A stretch of 36,623 nt of DNA, from assembly GCF_001299635.1 (NCBI RefSeq), contig NZ_JRHN01000048.1, forward strand, positions 1 to 36,623, given 5' to 3'. This stretch comes from Clostridioides difficile (GTDB lineage: Bacteria > Bacillota > Clostridia > Peptostreptococcales > Peptostreptococcaceae). Positions 1 to 8,237 of the stretch are shown here, piece after piece (positions within the stretch are counted from its first letter, which is position 1; each line of letters starts with the position of its first letter). The position numbers and the translations under genes were made by a program. The notes beneath the pieces were generated by a model. It was not told the DNA's origin and searched no databases. It saw only the letters and a program-made list of their open reading frames with translations.

Positions 1-146
1 TAGTTTGGTTAGCTTTAGGGGTTTCCAGCAATTCAAGTAGTATTGGATAGGTTCTATCCTATCTCTACATATAAGTTTCCCTATACACTGACTATTTTAG
101 CTACTAACTCACGACTAAAGTCACGAGTGTGCGTAGCTATTTTTTA
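1..146 (-). mobile_element. 5' end of an IStron (group I intron/IS chimera), partial
   Basis: Read on the minus strand, the element starts at 146, directly after TTGAT (151-147), the target motif known for clostridial IStrons. The first bases (TAA) create the stop codon of the interrupted UvrA-like frame. The RNA folds convincingly. There is a 7-bp stem (139-133 with 104-98) capped by a 9-bp stem with two G-U pairs (128-120 with 115-107). A GAAA-loop hairpin and a GGATAG/CTATCC hairpin follow, and then a stretch near 33-1 (TTGCTGGAAACCCC, TAAAGC) resembling the P3/P4 core of subgroup IA introns. A candidate internal guide, GTCAG (92-88), can pair with exon TTGAT, leaving the expected U-G at the splice site. 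The transposase genes, the intron 3' part and the 3' exon lie outside the window. The assignment rests on motif and fold, not on a database match. Confidence 0.75.
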
Positions 147-710
147 ATCAAAGAATCCTGATTCAGAAAATATATTCCAGTGCCAAGAGCCTACTCCAAA
201 TCCTGAAAGCAATATGGCTCCTTCATTTAGCGATTTATTAGTATCAAGAATCTGACTCATATTAGGAATTAGTTTTTTTCCAAGTCCATGACAGTGTTGA
301 CACATACCCTCAATATCATTGAAAGAAAACATATTGGCATTACCTATATACTCACTACCAAACCTTGAATATAAAGTTCTTAAAAATGAATTTACATCTG
401 TGACAGTCCCTAGAGTTGACCTTGAATTGCCACCAAGTCTACTTTGGTCTATGATAATTGGTGTTGATAGATTTTCTATACAATCAGCTTTAACTTCTCC
501 ATATCTAGGTAAAAAACTTCTTATAAAAGTACTAAACCTTTCATTTAATTGACGTTGGGATTCTTTTGCAATTGTCTCAAACACGATAGATGATTTTCCA
601 GAACCTGATACACCTGTAAATATGGTTATTTTTCTTTTAGGTATTGTTAAAGATACATTTTTTAAATTATTCTCTTTACATCCTTTTAAAATTATAAATT
701 CATTATTCAT
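144..710 (-). CDS. UvrA-like ABC ATPase, 5' exon, interrupted by IStron
   Basis: N-terminal part (188 codons) of an excinuclease UvrA-type ABC protein. Visible are the Walker A motif GVSGSGKS (residues 33-40) and the half zinc finger GMCQHCHGLG (Cys137, Cys140) that follows FSFN in UvrA proteins. The large UvrB-binding insert of housekeeping UvrA is missing, so this looks like the shorter UvrA-like paralogue often linked to drug resistance. A full protein should be over 700 residues. SD AGGAGG lies 6 nt before the ATG. The frame ends at TAA supplied by the first bases of the IStron; the host sequence is intact up to GAT at 147. If the group I intron splices, the reading frame would be restored, so I do not call it a pseudogene. 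The rest of the gene is beyond the left edge. Confidence 0.8.
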   Translation of the reverse strand: MNNEFIILKGCKENNLKNVSLTIPKRKITIFTGVSGSGKSSIVFETIAKESQRQLNERFSTFIRSFLPRYGEVKADCIENLSTPIIIDQSRLGGNSRSTLGTVTDVNSFLRTLYSRFGSEYIGNANMFSFNDIEGMCQHCHGLGKKLIPNMSQILDTNKSLNEGAILLSGFGVGSWHWNIFSESGFFD

Positions 711-1109
711 AACTTTCCTCCTACATTGTTTTTATCTAGATTTTTTCCAAGCAAATAATAGTAGTGATTATGTGTAAATAAAATACTATTTTATTAGTTT
801 TTTTTATTTTTTATAAACACAGGTCAAATTATAACATGTAGGTTTTATATGGTAGTATAATGTAGGGTTTGATTTTTATGAAAAATACATTTATTTTATA
901 TAAGTATTATTGAATCTATTTTATATAAATATCATTACTATATAGATATTAAATTATATAGAGTTCTTAAATTCAAAATTTTATATAATTGTATTAATTG
1001 CACAAAAAAGTACCTTATCTATAATTCTAAAATCATAAATAAGATACTTTTTCACATAATTAAAACACTTCACTTTAGATATCAAATGTAACCTACTACT
1101 TCCAAGAAA
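711..1109. other. AT-rich intergenic region
   Basis: About 400 bp between the UvrA-like gene and the PIG-L gene, both on the minus strand. It should hold the promoter of the UvrA-like gene. The only structure I see is the hairpin at 1004-1052 (separate entry). No ORF with a plausible ribosome-binding site was found. Confidence 0.6.
1004..1052 (-). terminator. terminator downstream of the PIG-L gene
   Basis: Inverted repeat AAAAAGTA(C)CTTAT / ATAAG(A)TACTTTTT, with T-rich flanks on both strands. It lies about 60 nt after the stop of the PIG-L-type gene on the minus strand and could act in both directions. Confidence 0.6.
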
Positions 1110-1910
1110 TTAATCTTCACTTAACACAGATGTAAGTTCAGGGTCATTTAAAAGATGTTCAAAATAGCTATGCGCTGAAATATATCCTATACCATACATT
1201 TTGCGTTTTGAATTTACAACCTTATATTCATAACATGCACTCTTGACTTTATTATAGTCGTTAAAATCCACAGCTTTATAAATAGCTCTTTCATTTCTTG
1301 GTATATACTTCACATATTTTGGCTTGATAAAATATAAGTCATCTTGTATCTTACACTCACGCTTAAGCTTCTTTAAAACTTCTCCATTTTTTCTATGCAT
1401 TATATGGTCATCATACTTGTAATGATGAGCTATATGAGTTACATTACCTTTAAATTTATGCTCAAAATCTAATATAGTCTTCTTCATTAACTCATAATGT
1501 GTTCCTTCTTTTTTATCTATATCTGCAAGTATAATCACATTTTGAGGTTTTACCCCAAGTTCTTCCAACGCAGATTTAAATTCATTGTTTCTAAGCTCCT
1601 CTTTTTGCTTTCTAGTTAAGTTTCTAAACTTAGTATTAGCCTTAAAAACGTTAACCCCAGAACCATCTGATACTAGTACAACATATACATTATTTACACC
1701 ACACTGTTTTATAGCATCTACAATTGCACTTCCACCCCATAAGACTTCATCATCTTGATGTTGAGGATAAAATACTGCTGCTGACTTAAACTTCCTGCTA
1801 TTACTCTTAGGAATAGGCATCTCAAGTTTTCCATCAAAATTCCTTGCAATCAAAAATATCATTAATAATATTAATATACTTATGCCTATGTGCTTTGTTT
1901 TATTTTCCAT
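1110..1910 (-). CDS. PIG-L family N-acetylglucosamine deacetylase-like protein, membrane-anchored
   Basis: A 266-residue protein of the PIG-L/LmbE family, zinc-dependent enzymes that remove acetyl groups from N-acetylglucosamine-type substrates. An N-terminal hydrophobic segment (about residues 8-23, followed by few charged residues) should anchor it in the membrane with the catalytic domain outside. The metal motif, usually HPDDE, reads HQDDE here (residues 51-55), so the metal ligands are kept but the proline is replaced. A later segment YDDHIMH supplies the usual downstream histidines. SD AAGGAG lies upstream of the ATG. The gene stands alone with its own terminator. The substrate is not predictable from sequence; a cell-wall or surface glycan is the natural guess for an exported member. 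Confidence 0.8.
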   Translation of the reverse strand: MENKTKHIGISILILLMIFLIARNFDGKLEMPIPKSNSRKFKSAAVFYPQHQDDEVLWGGSAIVDAIKQCGVNNVYVVLVSDGSGVNVFKANTKFRNLTRKQKEELRNNEFKSALEELGVKPQNVIILADIDKKEGTHYELMKKTILDFEHKFKGNVTHIAHHYKYDDHIMHRKNGEVLKKLKRECKIQDDLYFIKPKYVKYIPRNERAIYKAVDFNDYNKVKSACYEYKVVNSKRKMYGIGYISAHSYFEHLLNDPELTSVLSED

Positions 1911-2035
1911 ATTTAAAAGTTTCTCCTTCTTATCAATTCAAATATCTGATAAACCCTTGTGGCAAATAGGTTGAAATACACAAATTATTTTACAATATTT
2001 TATAGTTTCATACAATCTTTGACACGAACTATAAT

Positions 2036-2089
2036 AAAATAAAAAAGCCTTCTAAGCGCAATATTGCAAATATCACAGCTAGAAAGCTT
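2036..2089 (-). terminator. rho-independent terminator of hslO
   Basis: Minus-strand stem AAGC(T)TTCTAGC / GCTTAGAA(G)GCTT, followed by a run of six T and more T-rich sequence, about 100 nt after the hslO stop. Confidence 0.8.
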
Positions 2090-2189
2090 CCCAATTCTTA
2101 AAATTTATTAAGCTTATTTGTAATCTAAATATGTCTATTTTGTATAAATTATACTTTAATTACTATATCGATACGACTATTTTCATAGT

Positions 2190-3065
2190 CTACATTTCTT
2201 TTAAAACTTCAAGTAACTCTTCTTCACTATACATATACTTCTTATTACAGAATTGACAACCAACTTCTGCTTTTTTATCTTCTTCTATTATTTCAGCTAA
2301 TGATTTTTTACCAATTGCAACTAAAGCAGTTTTCACTCTTTCCTTTGAACATTCACACATAAATCCAACTTCACAAGTATCAAGTATTTTAGGCTCCAAA
2401 CCATCTAAAACAATATTTAATATATCTTCTGGAGTTTTCCCTTCTTTTAATAGATTAGTTACTGAAGGTAATTTTGCTACATTTTCCTCTAATTTAGCAA
2501 TCGTCTCTTCTTCTGCATCTGGCATTAATTGGACTATAAATCCTCCAGCAAACTCAACTTCTTCTTCTTTTGTAAGTACACCTAAAGCTACTACTGATGG
2601 AGTTTGTTCTGATACTGCAAAGTAATAAGTAAAGTCTTCTGCAATTTCTCCACTTACTAATGGATAAGTACCATTATATGGCTCTCTAAGACCTAGGTCT
2701 TTAATAACTTTTACAACACCTTCTGTACCTACTGCTGCTGCTACATTTAGCTTACCATTTGGATAGTCTTCCACTTCTACTTGTGGATTTCCTACATATC
2801 CTTTTACCATACCTTTAGAATCTGCTGTTGCAATAATAGTTCCAATTGGACCTCCACCCTTTATTATTACAGTCAATTTATCACTATCATTTTTCATCAT
2901 TAATCCCATTATAGATGTTGCAGTTAATGTTCTTCCAAGTGCTGCTGTTGCTACTTTTGTAGTTTCATGTAATCTTCTAGCTTCTTCCACTGTGTTTTTA
3001 GTAGTTGCAACAAATGCTCTGACTTGACCATTTCCTGATGTTGCTCTTAATACATAATCTCTCAT
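2190..3065 (-). CDS. hslO: Hsp33 redox-regulated chaperone
   Basis: Hsp33 holdase: a cytoplasmic chaperone kept inactive by a zinc-bound cysteine centre and switched on when the cysteines are oxidised under oxidative or bleach stress. The 291-residue length is typical. The C-terminal zinc centre is intact, with CxC at Cys237/Cys239 and CxxC at Cys270/Cys273. The N-terminal core begins MRDYVLRATS and carries the usual GGGPIG segment (residues 70-75). SD GGAGG lies 7 nt before the ATG. It is a single-gene unit with its own terminator. Confidence 0.95.
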   Translation of the reverse strand: MRDYVLRATSGNGQVRAFVATTKNTVEEARRLHETTKVATAALGRTLTATSIMGLMMKNDSDKLTVIIKGGGPIGTIIATADSKGMVKGYVGNPQVEVEDYPNGKLNVAAAVGTEGVVKVIKDLGLREPYNGTYPLVSGEIAEDFTYYFAVSEQTPSVVALGVLTKEEEVEFAGGFIVQLMPDAEEETIAKLEENVAKLPSVTNLLKEGKTPEDILNIVLDGLEPKILDTCEVGFMCECSKERVKTALVAIGKKSLAEIIEEDKKAEVGCQFCNKKYMYSEEELLEVLKEM

Positions 3066-3306
3066 TCATATTCCTCCATATTTCGTTAATTATCCAATTT
3101 CACTATATTACTATTTTAATTTCAATCTATAAATACTTACCTATTTTAACCTTAGATAATGGTTCTTCTATATTATATTTACTCTCAATTTATAAAGCTT
3201 TATAATTATGAAAAAGTAACTGTTCATAAAACATCATCACTTTGTTTTAATATATAAACTTGTATTTGTTGTATTTTTATATGACATTTATATTCTATAT
3301 ATAAAA

Positions 3307-3352
3307 TTTTTTTACATACAAAAATATCTTATTTTTTACATACAAAAAATAT
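3307..3352 (-). repeat. short tandem copy of a gene 3' end
   Basis: The last codons of the methyltransferase gene, including its stop, are nearly repeated just downstream: the segment TTTTTTACATACAAAAA (plus strand) occurs at about 3308-3324 and again at 3332-3348. It looks like a small tandem duplication in AT-rich sequence. Confidence 0.5.
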
Positions 3353-4075
3353 TCTTTGACTTTCTTCATTAGGTTCATTAAATGTAAAATCTCCATAAGA
3401 TTTTATATATTTAAATCCAGATTCTTTAAGCATATCAACTATTTCATCTTCAGTGTACGCCCTTTGTTGATGTACTTCTTCAAACCTTTCAAACTTTCCA
3501 TCTTCATCTTTAATAAAAAATGTCAGTTCCATTTCAATTAGATTTTCTTCATCATCAAAGTAATTTTGCCACATATAGGCTATATCATCTCTATTTTCAC
3601 CATACATATTGTTTCCTAATATGTTGGCTAATTTATAAAACGAACTTATATCAAATATAAATATTCCATCTTTTTTTAATAATTCATATGTCTTTGAAAA
3701 TACATTTTCCAAATCATCATCATAGGTTATATAGTTGAATCCATCACAAGCACAAAGCACACAATCTAAGTCAGATATTTCAAAATCTAGTTCTGATATA
3801 TCTTGTTGAAGTAAAACCAATTCTACGCCTTCTTTTTCTGCTTTTTCTCTTGCTACACTAAGCATCTCATCAGATATATCGATACCAGCTATATCATAAT
3901 CTTTTTTAGTTAATGGAATTGTAAGATTACCTGTACCACATGCCAATTCCAATATATTTTTTACTTTTACACCTTCATCAGCTATTATATCTTCTATATA
4001 TTTAACCCAGCCTTCATAATCAACTTCATTCATAAGTTCATCGTATACAAACGCAAAATCGCTATATTGACTCAT
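3329..4075 (-). CDS. class I SAM-dependent methyltransferase
   Basis: A 248-residue Rossmann-fold methyltransferase. SAM-binding motif I reads ILELACGTGN (residues 41-50), followed by the acidic residue of motif II (GIDIS) and a YDDD segment. The protein resembles small cytoplasmic methyltransferases annotated only by fold; no substrate can be given. The open frame extends upstream to a TTG at 4099, but the purine-rich SD (GGAGGGG) lies inside that extension, so I place the start at ATG 4075 (MSQYSDF). This start overlaps the 3' end of the upstream SASP gene by 14 nt, so the two are probably co-transcribed and perhaps translationally coupled. Confidence 0.85.
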   Translation of the reverse strand: MSQYSDFAFVYDELMNEVDYEGWVKYIEDIIADEGVKVKNILELACGTGNLTIPLTKKDYDIAGIDISDEMLSVAREKAEKEGVELVLLQQDISELDFEISDLDCVLCACDGFNYITYDDDLENVFSKTYELLKKDGIFIFDISSFYKLANILGNNMYGENRDDIAYMWQNYFDDEENLIEMELTFFIKDEDGKFERFEEVHQQRAYTEDEIVDMLKESGFKYIKSYGDFTFNEPNEESQRIFFVCKK

Positions 4076-4307
4076 CCTTTTTATTCTGCCCCTCCACAAT
4101 CTTTTTCAGCCTCTTTTTGCGTGATGTAAGCATACCTCCAATTCTTCCAGCTTCCTTAGCTGTAAGCCCTGCCCATCCACGTTCTCCAACTTTGTCCATA
4201 AGACCTAGTTCTGAGGCTATCTCATATTTCATTATATCATCATTTGTCAATATTTTAGTATTCTTACCATTAGTTATCTTCTTTTCTCTTTGCATATTTT
4301 CTTTCAA
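4062..4307 (-). CDS. small acid-soluble spore protein, alpha/beta type
   Basis: An 81-residue DNA-binding spore protein that coats and protects forespore DNA. The diagnostic segments are KYEIASELGL, WAGLTAKEAGRIGG and the basic tail around SRKKRLKK, matching the minor alpha/beta-type SASP. In strain 630 a SASP gene sits at this position (I recall it as CD630_32201). The longest frame starts at GTG 4316, but that codon is part of the SD (AAGGGGTG). TTG at 4307 has correct spacing (7-8 nt) and is preferred; ATG 4295 is too far away. The RBS is embedded in a strong inverted repeat (4315-4373). Expression is expected in the forespore (sigma-G). Confidence 0.85.
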   Translation of the reverse strand: MKENMQREKKITNGKNTKILTNDDIMKYEIASELGLMDKVGERGWAGLTAKEAGRIGGMLTSRKKRLKKIVEGQNKKDESI

Positions 4308-4373
4308 AAAAATCACCCCTTCATATTTGTATTTTTGTCAATTAAAAGAAATTTATACAAATATGTAAGGGGT
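4306..4373 (-). terminator. terminator of the M20 gene that contains the SASP promoter region and RBS
   Basis: Minus-strand arms at 4373-4355 and 4332-4315 pair over 18 bp with one bulged A (ACCCCTT..TTTGTAT against ATACAAA..AAGGGGT), separated by 22 nt and followed by T7 (4312-4306). It ends transcription from the upstream M20 peptidase gene. The 3' arm carries the SASP SD (AAGGGGTG). Confidence 0.75.
4330..4358 (-). promoter_or_regulatory. candidate forespore (sigma-G-like) promoter of the SASP gene
   Basis: GTATA (4358-4354), a 16-nt spacer and CAAAAATA (4337-4330) resemble the sigma-F/sigma-G pattern (GnATA, CAnnnTA). A start near 4323 would give a very short leader that contains only the 3' arm of the inverted repeat. 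The -10 match is imperfect. Confidence 0.35.
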
Positions 4374-4437
4374 ATTTATCAATTCACATCTTTTTAGATT
4401 TAAGTATCTCTACTTTTTAATTTTTATAAATTATTTC

Positions 4438-5556
4438 TTAATCTATAGCTCCTTTATATTTTAATAATTTTGCATAGACATTCAGTGCGTTTACACATAT
4501 CTTTTCATCAAAATTAAAGTTTATATTATGAAGACCATTTACAAATCCTTTTTCCTCATTTCTTGAACCTAACATAAAAAATAAACCTGGAACTTCTTTT
4601 TGATAATAAGAAAAATCTTCTGATATCATAAGTGGCTCTAACTCCACAACACTATCATTTCCAACAGCTGTTACAAATTCTTGATATAAATCCTTGTCAT
4701 TTTTAACAGCAATATAATCGTCTATGATGTTTATATTAACCTTACAGTTATAAGCCAGTTCAAACCCTCTAGCAAGTTCTCTAACTCTAAGCTTCATCTT
4801 CTCATATACTTCTGGGCTGAAGCATCTCATTGTACCTTCCATCTTTATATTTTCAGCTATTATGTTTCTTCTAGCTCCACCTTCAATTCTACCAATAGTC
4901 AATACTGCATTGTCTATTGGGCTTATATTTCTTGATACTATAGTTTGAAGTGAACTTACAAAGTTTGAAGCTATAACTATCCCATCAATTCCATTTTGTG
5001 GCATAGCACCGTGTCCACTTTTAGACACTATTTCTATATCAATGTCTCCTATTTGAGCCATAAAGTATCCTTCTCTTGTACCAACATAACCTTCTGGCAA
5101 CTCTGGATATATATGAAGTCCATATATTTCATCAACATTATATTTTCTAAGTACACCTTCATTTATTAAAGCTTTTGCTCCCCCTGGACCTTCTTCTGCT
5201 GGTTGAAATATGAATACTATATTATCATTCAGTTGTTCTTTGTTATCATTCAAATATTCAATTAATCCAAGTAATATAGTGGCATGTCCATCATGACCAC
5301 ATAAATGCTTTACACCTTCCTCACTATGAAGCCCATCTATATCTGCTCTAAAAGCTATATCTTTTTTAGGTTTTTTGCCTTCTATTATTCCTACTATACC
5401 TGTTTCTAAGTAAACTTCATACTTAATCCCCAATTTATCAAGATAATCTCTTATGTATTTTGAAGTCTTATATTCTTTTCTTCCAATCTCTGCAATTGGA
5501 TTTAATGCCTTTCTATGTTTATAAAGTTGCTCTTGTAAATATGATGCCTCTCTCAT
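4438..5556 (-). CDS. M20 family amidohydrolase (N-acyl amino acid / hippurate hydrolase type)
   Basis: A 372-residue metallopeptidase of family M20D, cytoplasmic enzymes that hydrolyse N-acyl amino acids or small peptides using two metal ions. Visible motifs are ADIDGL (about residue 71), CGHDGH (Cys86, His88, Asp89), the catalytic acid pair in PAEEGPGGA (Glu121-Glu122) and His146 in YGLHIYPE. The C-terminal metal-binding segment is NGLHNINFNFDE. The open frame runs 24 codons further upstream, but GGAGGAG stands 6 nt before ATG 5556, which fixes the start. It is the first gene before the SASP/methyltransferase pair and is separated from it by a terminator-like inverted repeat. The exact acyl substrate is unknown. 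Confidence 0.88.
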   Translation of the reverse strand: MREASYLQEQLYKHRKALNPIAEIGRKEYKTSKYIRDYLDKLGIKYEVYLETGIVGIIEGKKPKKDIAFRADIDGLHSEEGVKHLCGHDGHATILLGLIEYLNDNKEQLNDNIVFIFQPAEEGPGGAKALINEGVLRKYNVDEIYGLHIYPELPEGYVGTREGYFMAQIGDIDIEIVSKSGHGAMPQNGIDGIVIASNFVSSLQTIVSRNISPIDNAVLTIGRIEGGARRNIIAENIKMEGTMRCFSPEVYEKMKLRVRELARGFELAYNCKVNINIIDDYIAVKNDKDLYQEFVTAVGNDSVVELEPLMISEDFSYYQKEVPGLFFMLGSRNEEKGFVNGLHNINFNFDEKICVNALNVYAKLLKYKGAID

Positions 5557-5705
5557 GTAATCTCCTCCAAATTTTAATTTATTAAAAAATATTTCTATAT
5601 CCCTCATAATTAAAACATTATATAACAAACTATACTAATTAAAAGTAAAAAATTAAATTTAATATAAAAATATTTTGCATTATTAAATAATTCACCATTA
5701 ATAAT

Positions 5706-5740
5706 AATTCCCCTGTTTCATAAATCAAAACAGGGGAATT
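5706..5740 (-). terminator. terminator of the serine dehydratase gene
   Basis: A 13-bp perfect inverted repeat, AATTCCCCTGTTT / AAACAGGGGAATT, just after the stop of sdaB on the minus strand, with moderately T-rich sequence beyond it. Confidence 0.75.
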
Positions 5741-5761
5741 ATTACTTAAAAATTTTATTTT

Positions 5762-6955
5762 TTAGCAAGAGAAGAAATGTTTAGCAAGTCCACCCTTAGC
5801 AGTTTCTTTATATTTATCCATCATGTCTATACCAGTTTCTTTCATTGTTTCAACAACTTGGTCCAAGGAGACAGAATGTGAGCCATCAGTTAATAATGCA
5901 TAATTAGCTGCATCATAAGCTCTTTGAGCTGCCATAGCATTTCTTTCTATACATGGAATTTGAACGTATCCATATACAGGGTCACAAGTCATTCCTAGAT
6001 GATGTTCAAGTGCTATTTCTGCTGCATATTCAATATGGTCTATAGTACCACCTTTTAAGTATGCTACTGCCGCTGCTGCCATAGAACAAGCTGCACCAAC
6101 CTCACCTTGACACCCTACCTCTGCTCCAGATATTGATGCGTTAGTCTTTATTATATTACCTATTATCCCAGCCACAAGTAGTGCTTCAATTATTTTTTGG
6201 TCATCATACTTATAGAAATCTTGCATTGCAAAGAATATTCCTGGGATTACACCAGCAGAACCACAAGTTGGTGCTGTAACTATGATATTACCAGAAGCAT
6301 TTTGCTCAGAAGCTGCTAGTGCATATGCATATACAAGTGTTGAGAAGTTTTTATCTTTTTGGTATGCATTATAAAACGTACTTGCTCTTCTTTTTAATAA
6401 TAATTTACCTGGTATTATTTCATCTGTGCTTAATCCATCATCAATAGATTTTCTCATAGCATCTTTTATAGTTTTTATATAATCTTTTATGTCTTCTGGT
6501 TCACATTCCAACACAAAATCTACTAAAGTCTTATTATTTTCCTTACACCATTTTACTATCTCATCCATAGTATCTAGATGATATATACTGTTGCTTTTGC
6601 TATTTCTTTGACCTTCTTCTGCTATAGTTCCTCCACCTACAGAATATACAGTCCATTCAGCCGTTACATTTCCTTCTTTATCTAAAGCTTCAAACTTCAT
6701 TCCATTTGGATGAAAATCTTTTATAATATCTTCTTCCCAAACGATTTCAACTTTTTTTGGCGATATCGTTTTTTCAATTATATAGTCAGTTAAGTGACCT
6801 TTTCCTGTAGCTGCCAAACTACCATATAATATTGCTCTAAAACTTTCTGCATCTGGATTTTCATTTTTAAATCTTTCTGCTGCTCTTTGTGGTCCCATAG
6901 TATGAGAACTTGAAGGCCCACTTCCTATTTTAAAAAGTTCCTTTAAAGTATCCAT
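5762..6955 (-). CDS. sdaB: L-serine ammonia-lyase, iron-sulfur, single chain
   Basis: Converts L-serine to pyruvate and ammonia in the cytoplasm. The 397-residue chain joins the beta-type regulatory half (SSHTMGP near residue 16) to the alpha-type catalytic half, as in single-chain enzymes. Likely 4Fe-4S ligands are Cys282 (GAEVGCQG), Cys324 (GMTCDP) and Cys335 (VQIPCIERNA). The chain ends in ...FFSC (Cys397), matching the C-terminal cysteine that enters the active site in the characterised Legionella enzyme. SD AGGAGG is 5-6 nt from the ATG. In this organism serine is a Stickland donor, so the enzyme feeds pyruvate into the same metabolism as the prd genes. It is divergently placed from dapA1. 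Confidence 0.95.
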   Translation of the reverse strand: MDTLKELFKIGSGPSSSHTMGPQRAAERFKNENPDAESFRAILYGSLAATGKGHLTDYIIEKTISPKKVEIVWEEDIIKDFHPNGMKFEALDKEGNVTAEWTVYSVGGGTIAEEGQRNSKSNSIYHLDTMDEIVKWCKENNKTLVDFVLECEPEDIKDYIKTIKDAMRKSIDDGLSTDEIIPGKLLLKRRASTFYNAYQKDKNFSTLVYAYALAASEQNASGNIIVTAPTCGSAGVIPGIFFAMQDFYKYDDQKIIEALLVAGIIGNIIKTNASISGAEVGCQGEVGAACSMAAAAVAYLKGGTIDHIEYAAEIALEHHLGMTCDPVYGYVQIPCIERNAMAAQRAYDAANYALLTDGSHSVSLDQVVETMKETGIDMMDKYKETAKGGLAKHFFSC

Positions 6956-7277
6956 ATTATTCCTCCTAAATTTACGGTATTATTGCTTATTATTAGATTT
7001 TACGCACATATTTATTATAACCTAAATATATTAATTATTAGTTATTAAATTCGCATAAAATTTATTTTTTATTTCCATTTTGGTATATTTTATTAAATTA
7101 ATATGCATATTTTGAGAATAAAACATTTATTTCAAATTTTTCTAATATTAATATAATATAAATATCTTATTTAAACAGTTAAGATATTAACTATACCTAT
7201 TAAAATTAATTAATTTGTACTATAATTATTATTGTACTTAAAAAATTAAATTTAGATAAAAAAGGAGATTTGATTAT
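6956..7277. promoter_or_regulatory. divergent control region between sdaB and dapA1
   Basis: About 320 bp of very AT-rich DNA holding the promoters of both genes. It contains a perfect inverted repeat, AATATCTTA (7161-7169) and TAAGATATT (7180-7188), with a 10-nt gap. About 40 bp further toward dapA1 is a TATAAT hexamer with no good -35 box. The inverted repeat is a candidate operator; no known regulator motif is recognised. Confidence 0.4.
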
Positions 7278-8159
7278 ATGTTATTTAAAGGTTCTGCTGT
7301 TGCTTTAGTTACCCCATTCACAGAGGATAATAATGTCAACTTCGAAAAATTAGGTGAATTAATCGAATACCACATTGAGAATGACACAGATGCACTAGTT
7401 GTTTGTGGAACAACAGGTGAGGCAACTACTATGAGTGAATCTGAAATTTTTGCTGTAATAAAATATACAGTTGAAAAAGTTAACAAAAGAATACCTGTCA
7501 TTGCAGGTACTGGTTCAAACAATACTATGTTGTCTGTTCATATGAGTCAAGAAGCTGAAAAATTAGGAGTTGATGGACTTTTAATAATAACTCCTTACTA
7601 TAATAAGACTAATGAAAAAGGTCTTAAACTTCACTTTGAAACAATAGCAAATAGCGTTAAGTTACCAATTATTTTATACAATGTACCTGGAAGAACTAAA
7701 GTAAATATAAAGCCATCTGTTGTGGCTGAACTTGCTAAAATAGATAATATAGTTGCTGTAAAGGAAGCAAGTGGAGATTTAGCTCAAGTTGCAGAAATAG
7801 CTAAATTAGTACCTGAAGACTTTGCTATATACTCCGGTAATGATGACACTATATTACCACTATTATCATTAGGTGGAAGTGGTGTTATCTCTGTGCTTGC
7901 TAACATTTGCCCTAAGGAGACACATGACTTAGTAACTAAATTCTTTAAAGGTGATATTGAAGGCTCAAAAAAATTACAACTTGATATGGATGCTTTAATT
8001 GCTGCCTTATTTATAGAAGTAAATCCAGTGCCAGTTAAAACTGCCATGAATATTTTAGGTTTTAATGTTGGAGATTTAAGACTTCCTCTAGCTGAAATGG
8101 AAGAAACTAATCTTAATGTATTAAAACAAGAATTGACAAATTTTGGATTTAAATTTTAG
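7278..8159 (+). CDS. dapA: 4-hydroxy-tetrahydrodipicolinate synthase, copy 1
   Basis: Condenses pyruvate with aspartate semialdehyde, the first committed step toward diaminopimelate, lysine and (in spore formers) dipicolinate. The 293-residue TIM-barrel protein has the Schiff-base lysine in AVKEASGD (Lys162), Thr45-Thr46 in CGTTGEA, Tyr134 and Arg139 in LYNVPGRT, and Tyr107-Tyr108. SD AAGGAG precedes the ATG. It is clearly paralogous to the dapA at 9706, with long identical stretches. This copy lies upstream of the lysine riboswitch, so unlike copy 2 it is not under that switch. Confidence 0.95.
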   Translation: MLFKGSAVALVTPFTEDNNVNFEKLGELIEYHIENDTDALVVCGTTGEATTMSESEIFAVIKYTVEKVNKRIPVIAGTGSNNTMLSVHMSQEAEKLGVDGLLIITPYYNKTNEKGLKLHFETIANSVKLPIILYNVPGRTKVNIKPSVVAELAKIDNIVAVKEASGDLAQVAEIAKLVPEDFAIYSGNDDTILPLLSLGGSGVISVLANICPKETHDLVTKFFKGDIEGSKKLQLDMDALIAALFIEVNPVPVKTAMNILGFNVGDLRLPLAEMEETNLNVLKQELTNFGFKF

Positions 8160-8237
8160 CAATATTTATATAAATAAGTTGATTTTTTCTTAAATATGTA
8201 TTATTATTAGAATAATCAAATTTTAATATCCTATTAA

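Noticed and set aside
144-710. UvrA-like gene simply truncated by a point mutation
   Set aside because: The stop comes from foreign sequence beginning right after TTGAT with group I intron structure, so an insertion explains it better.
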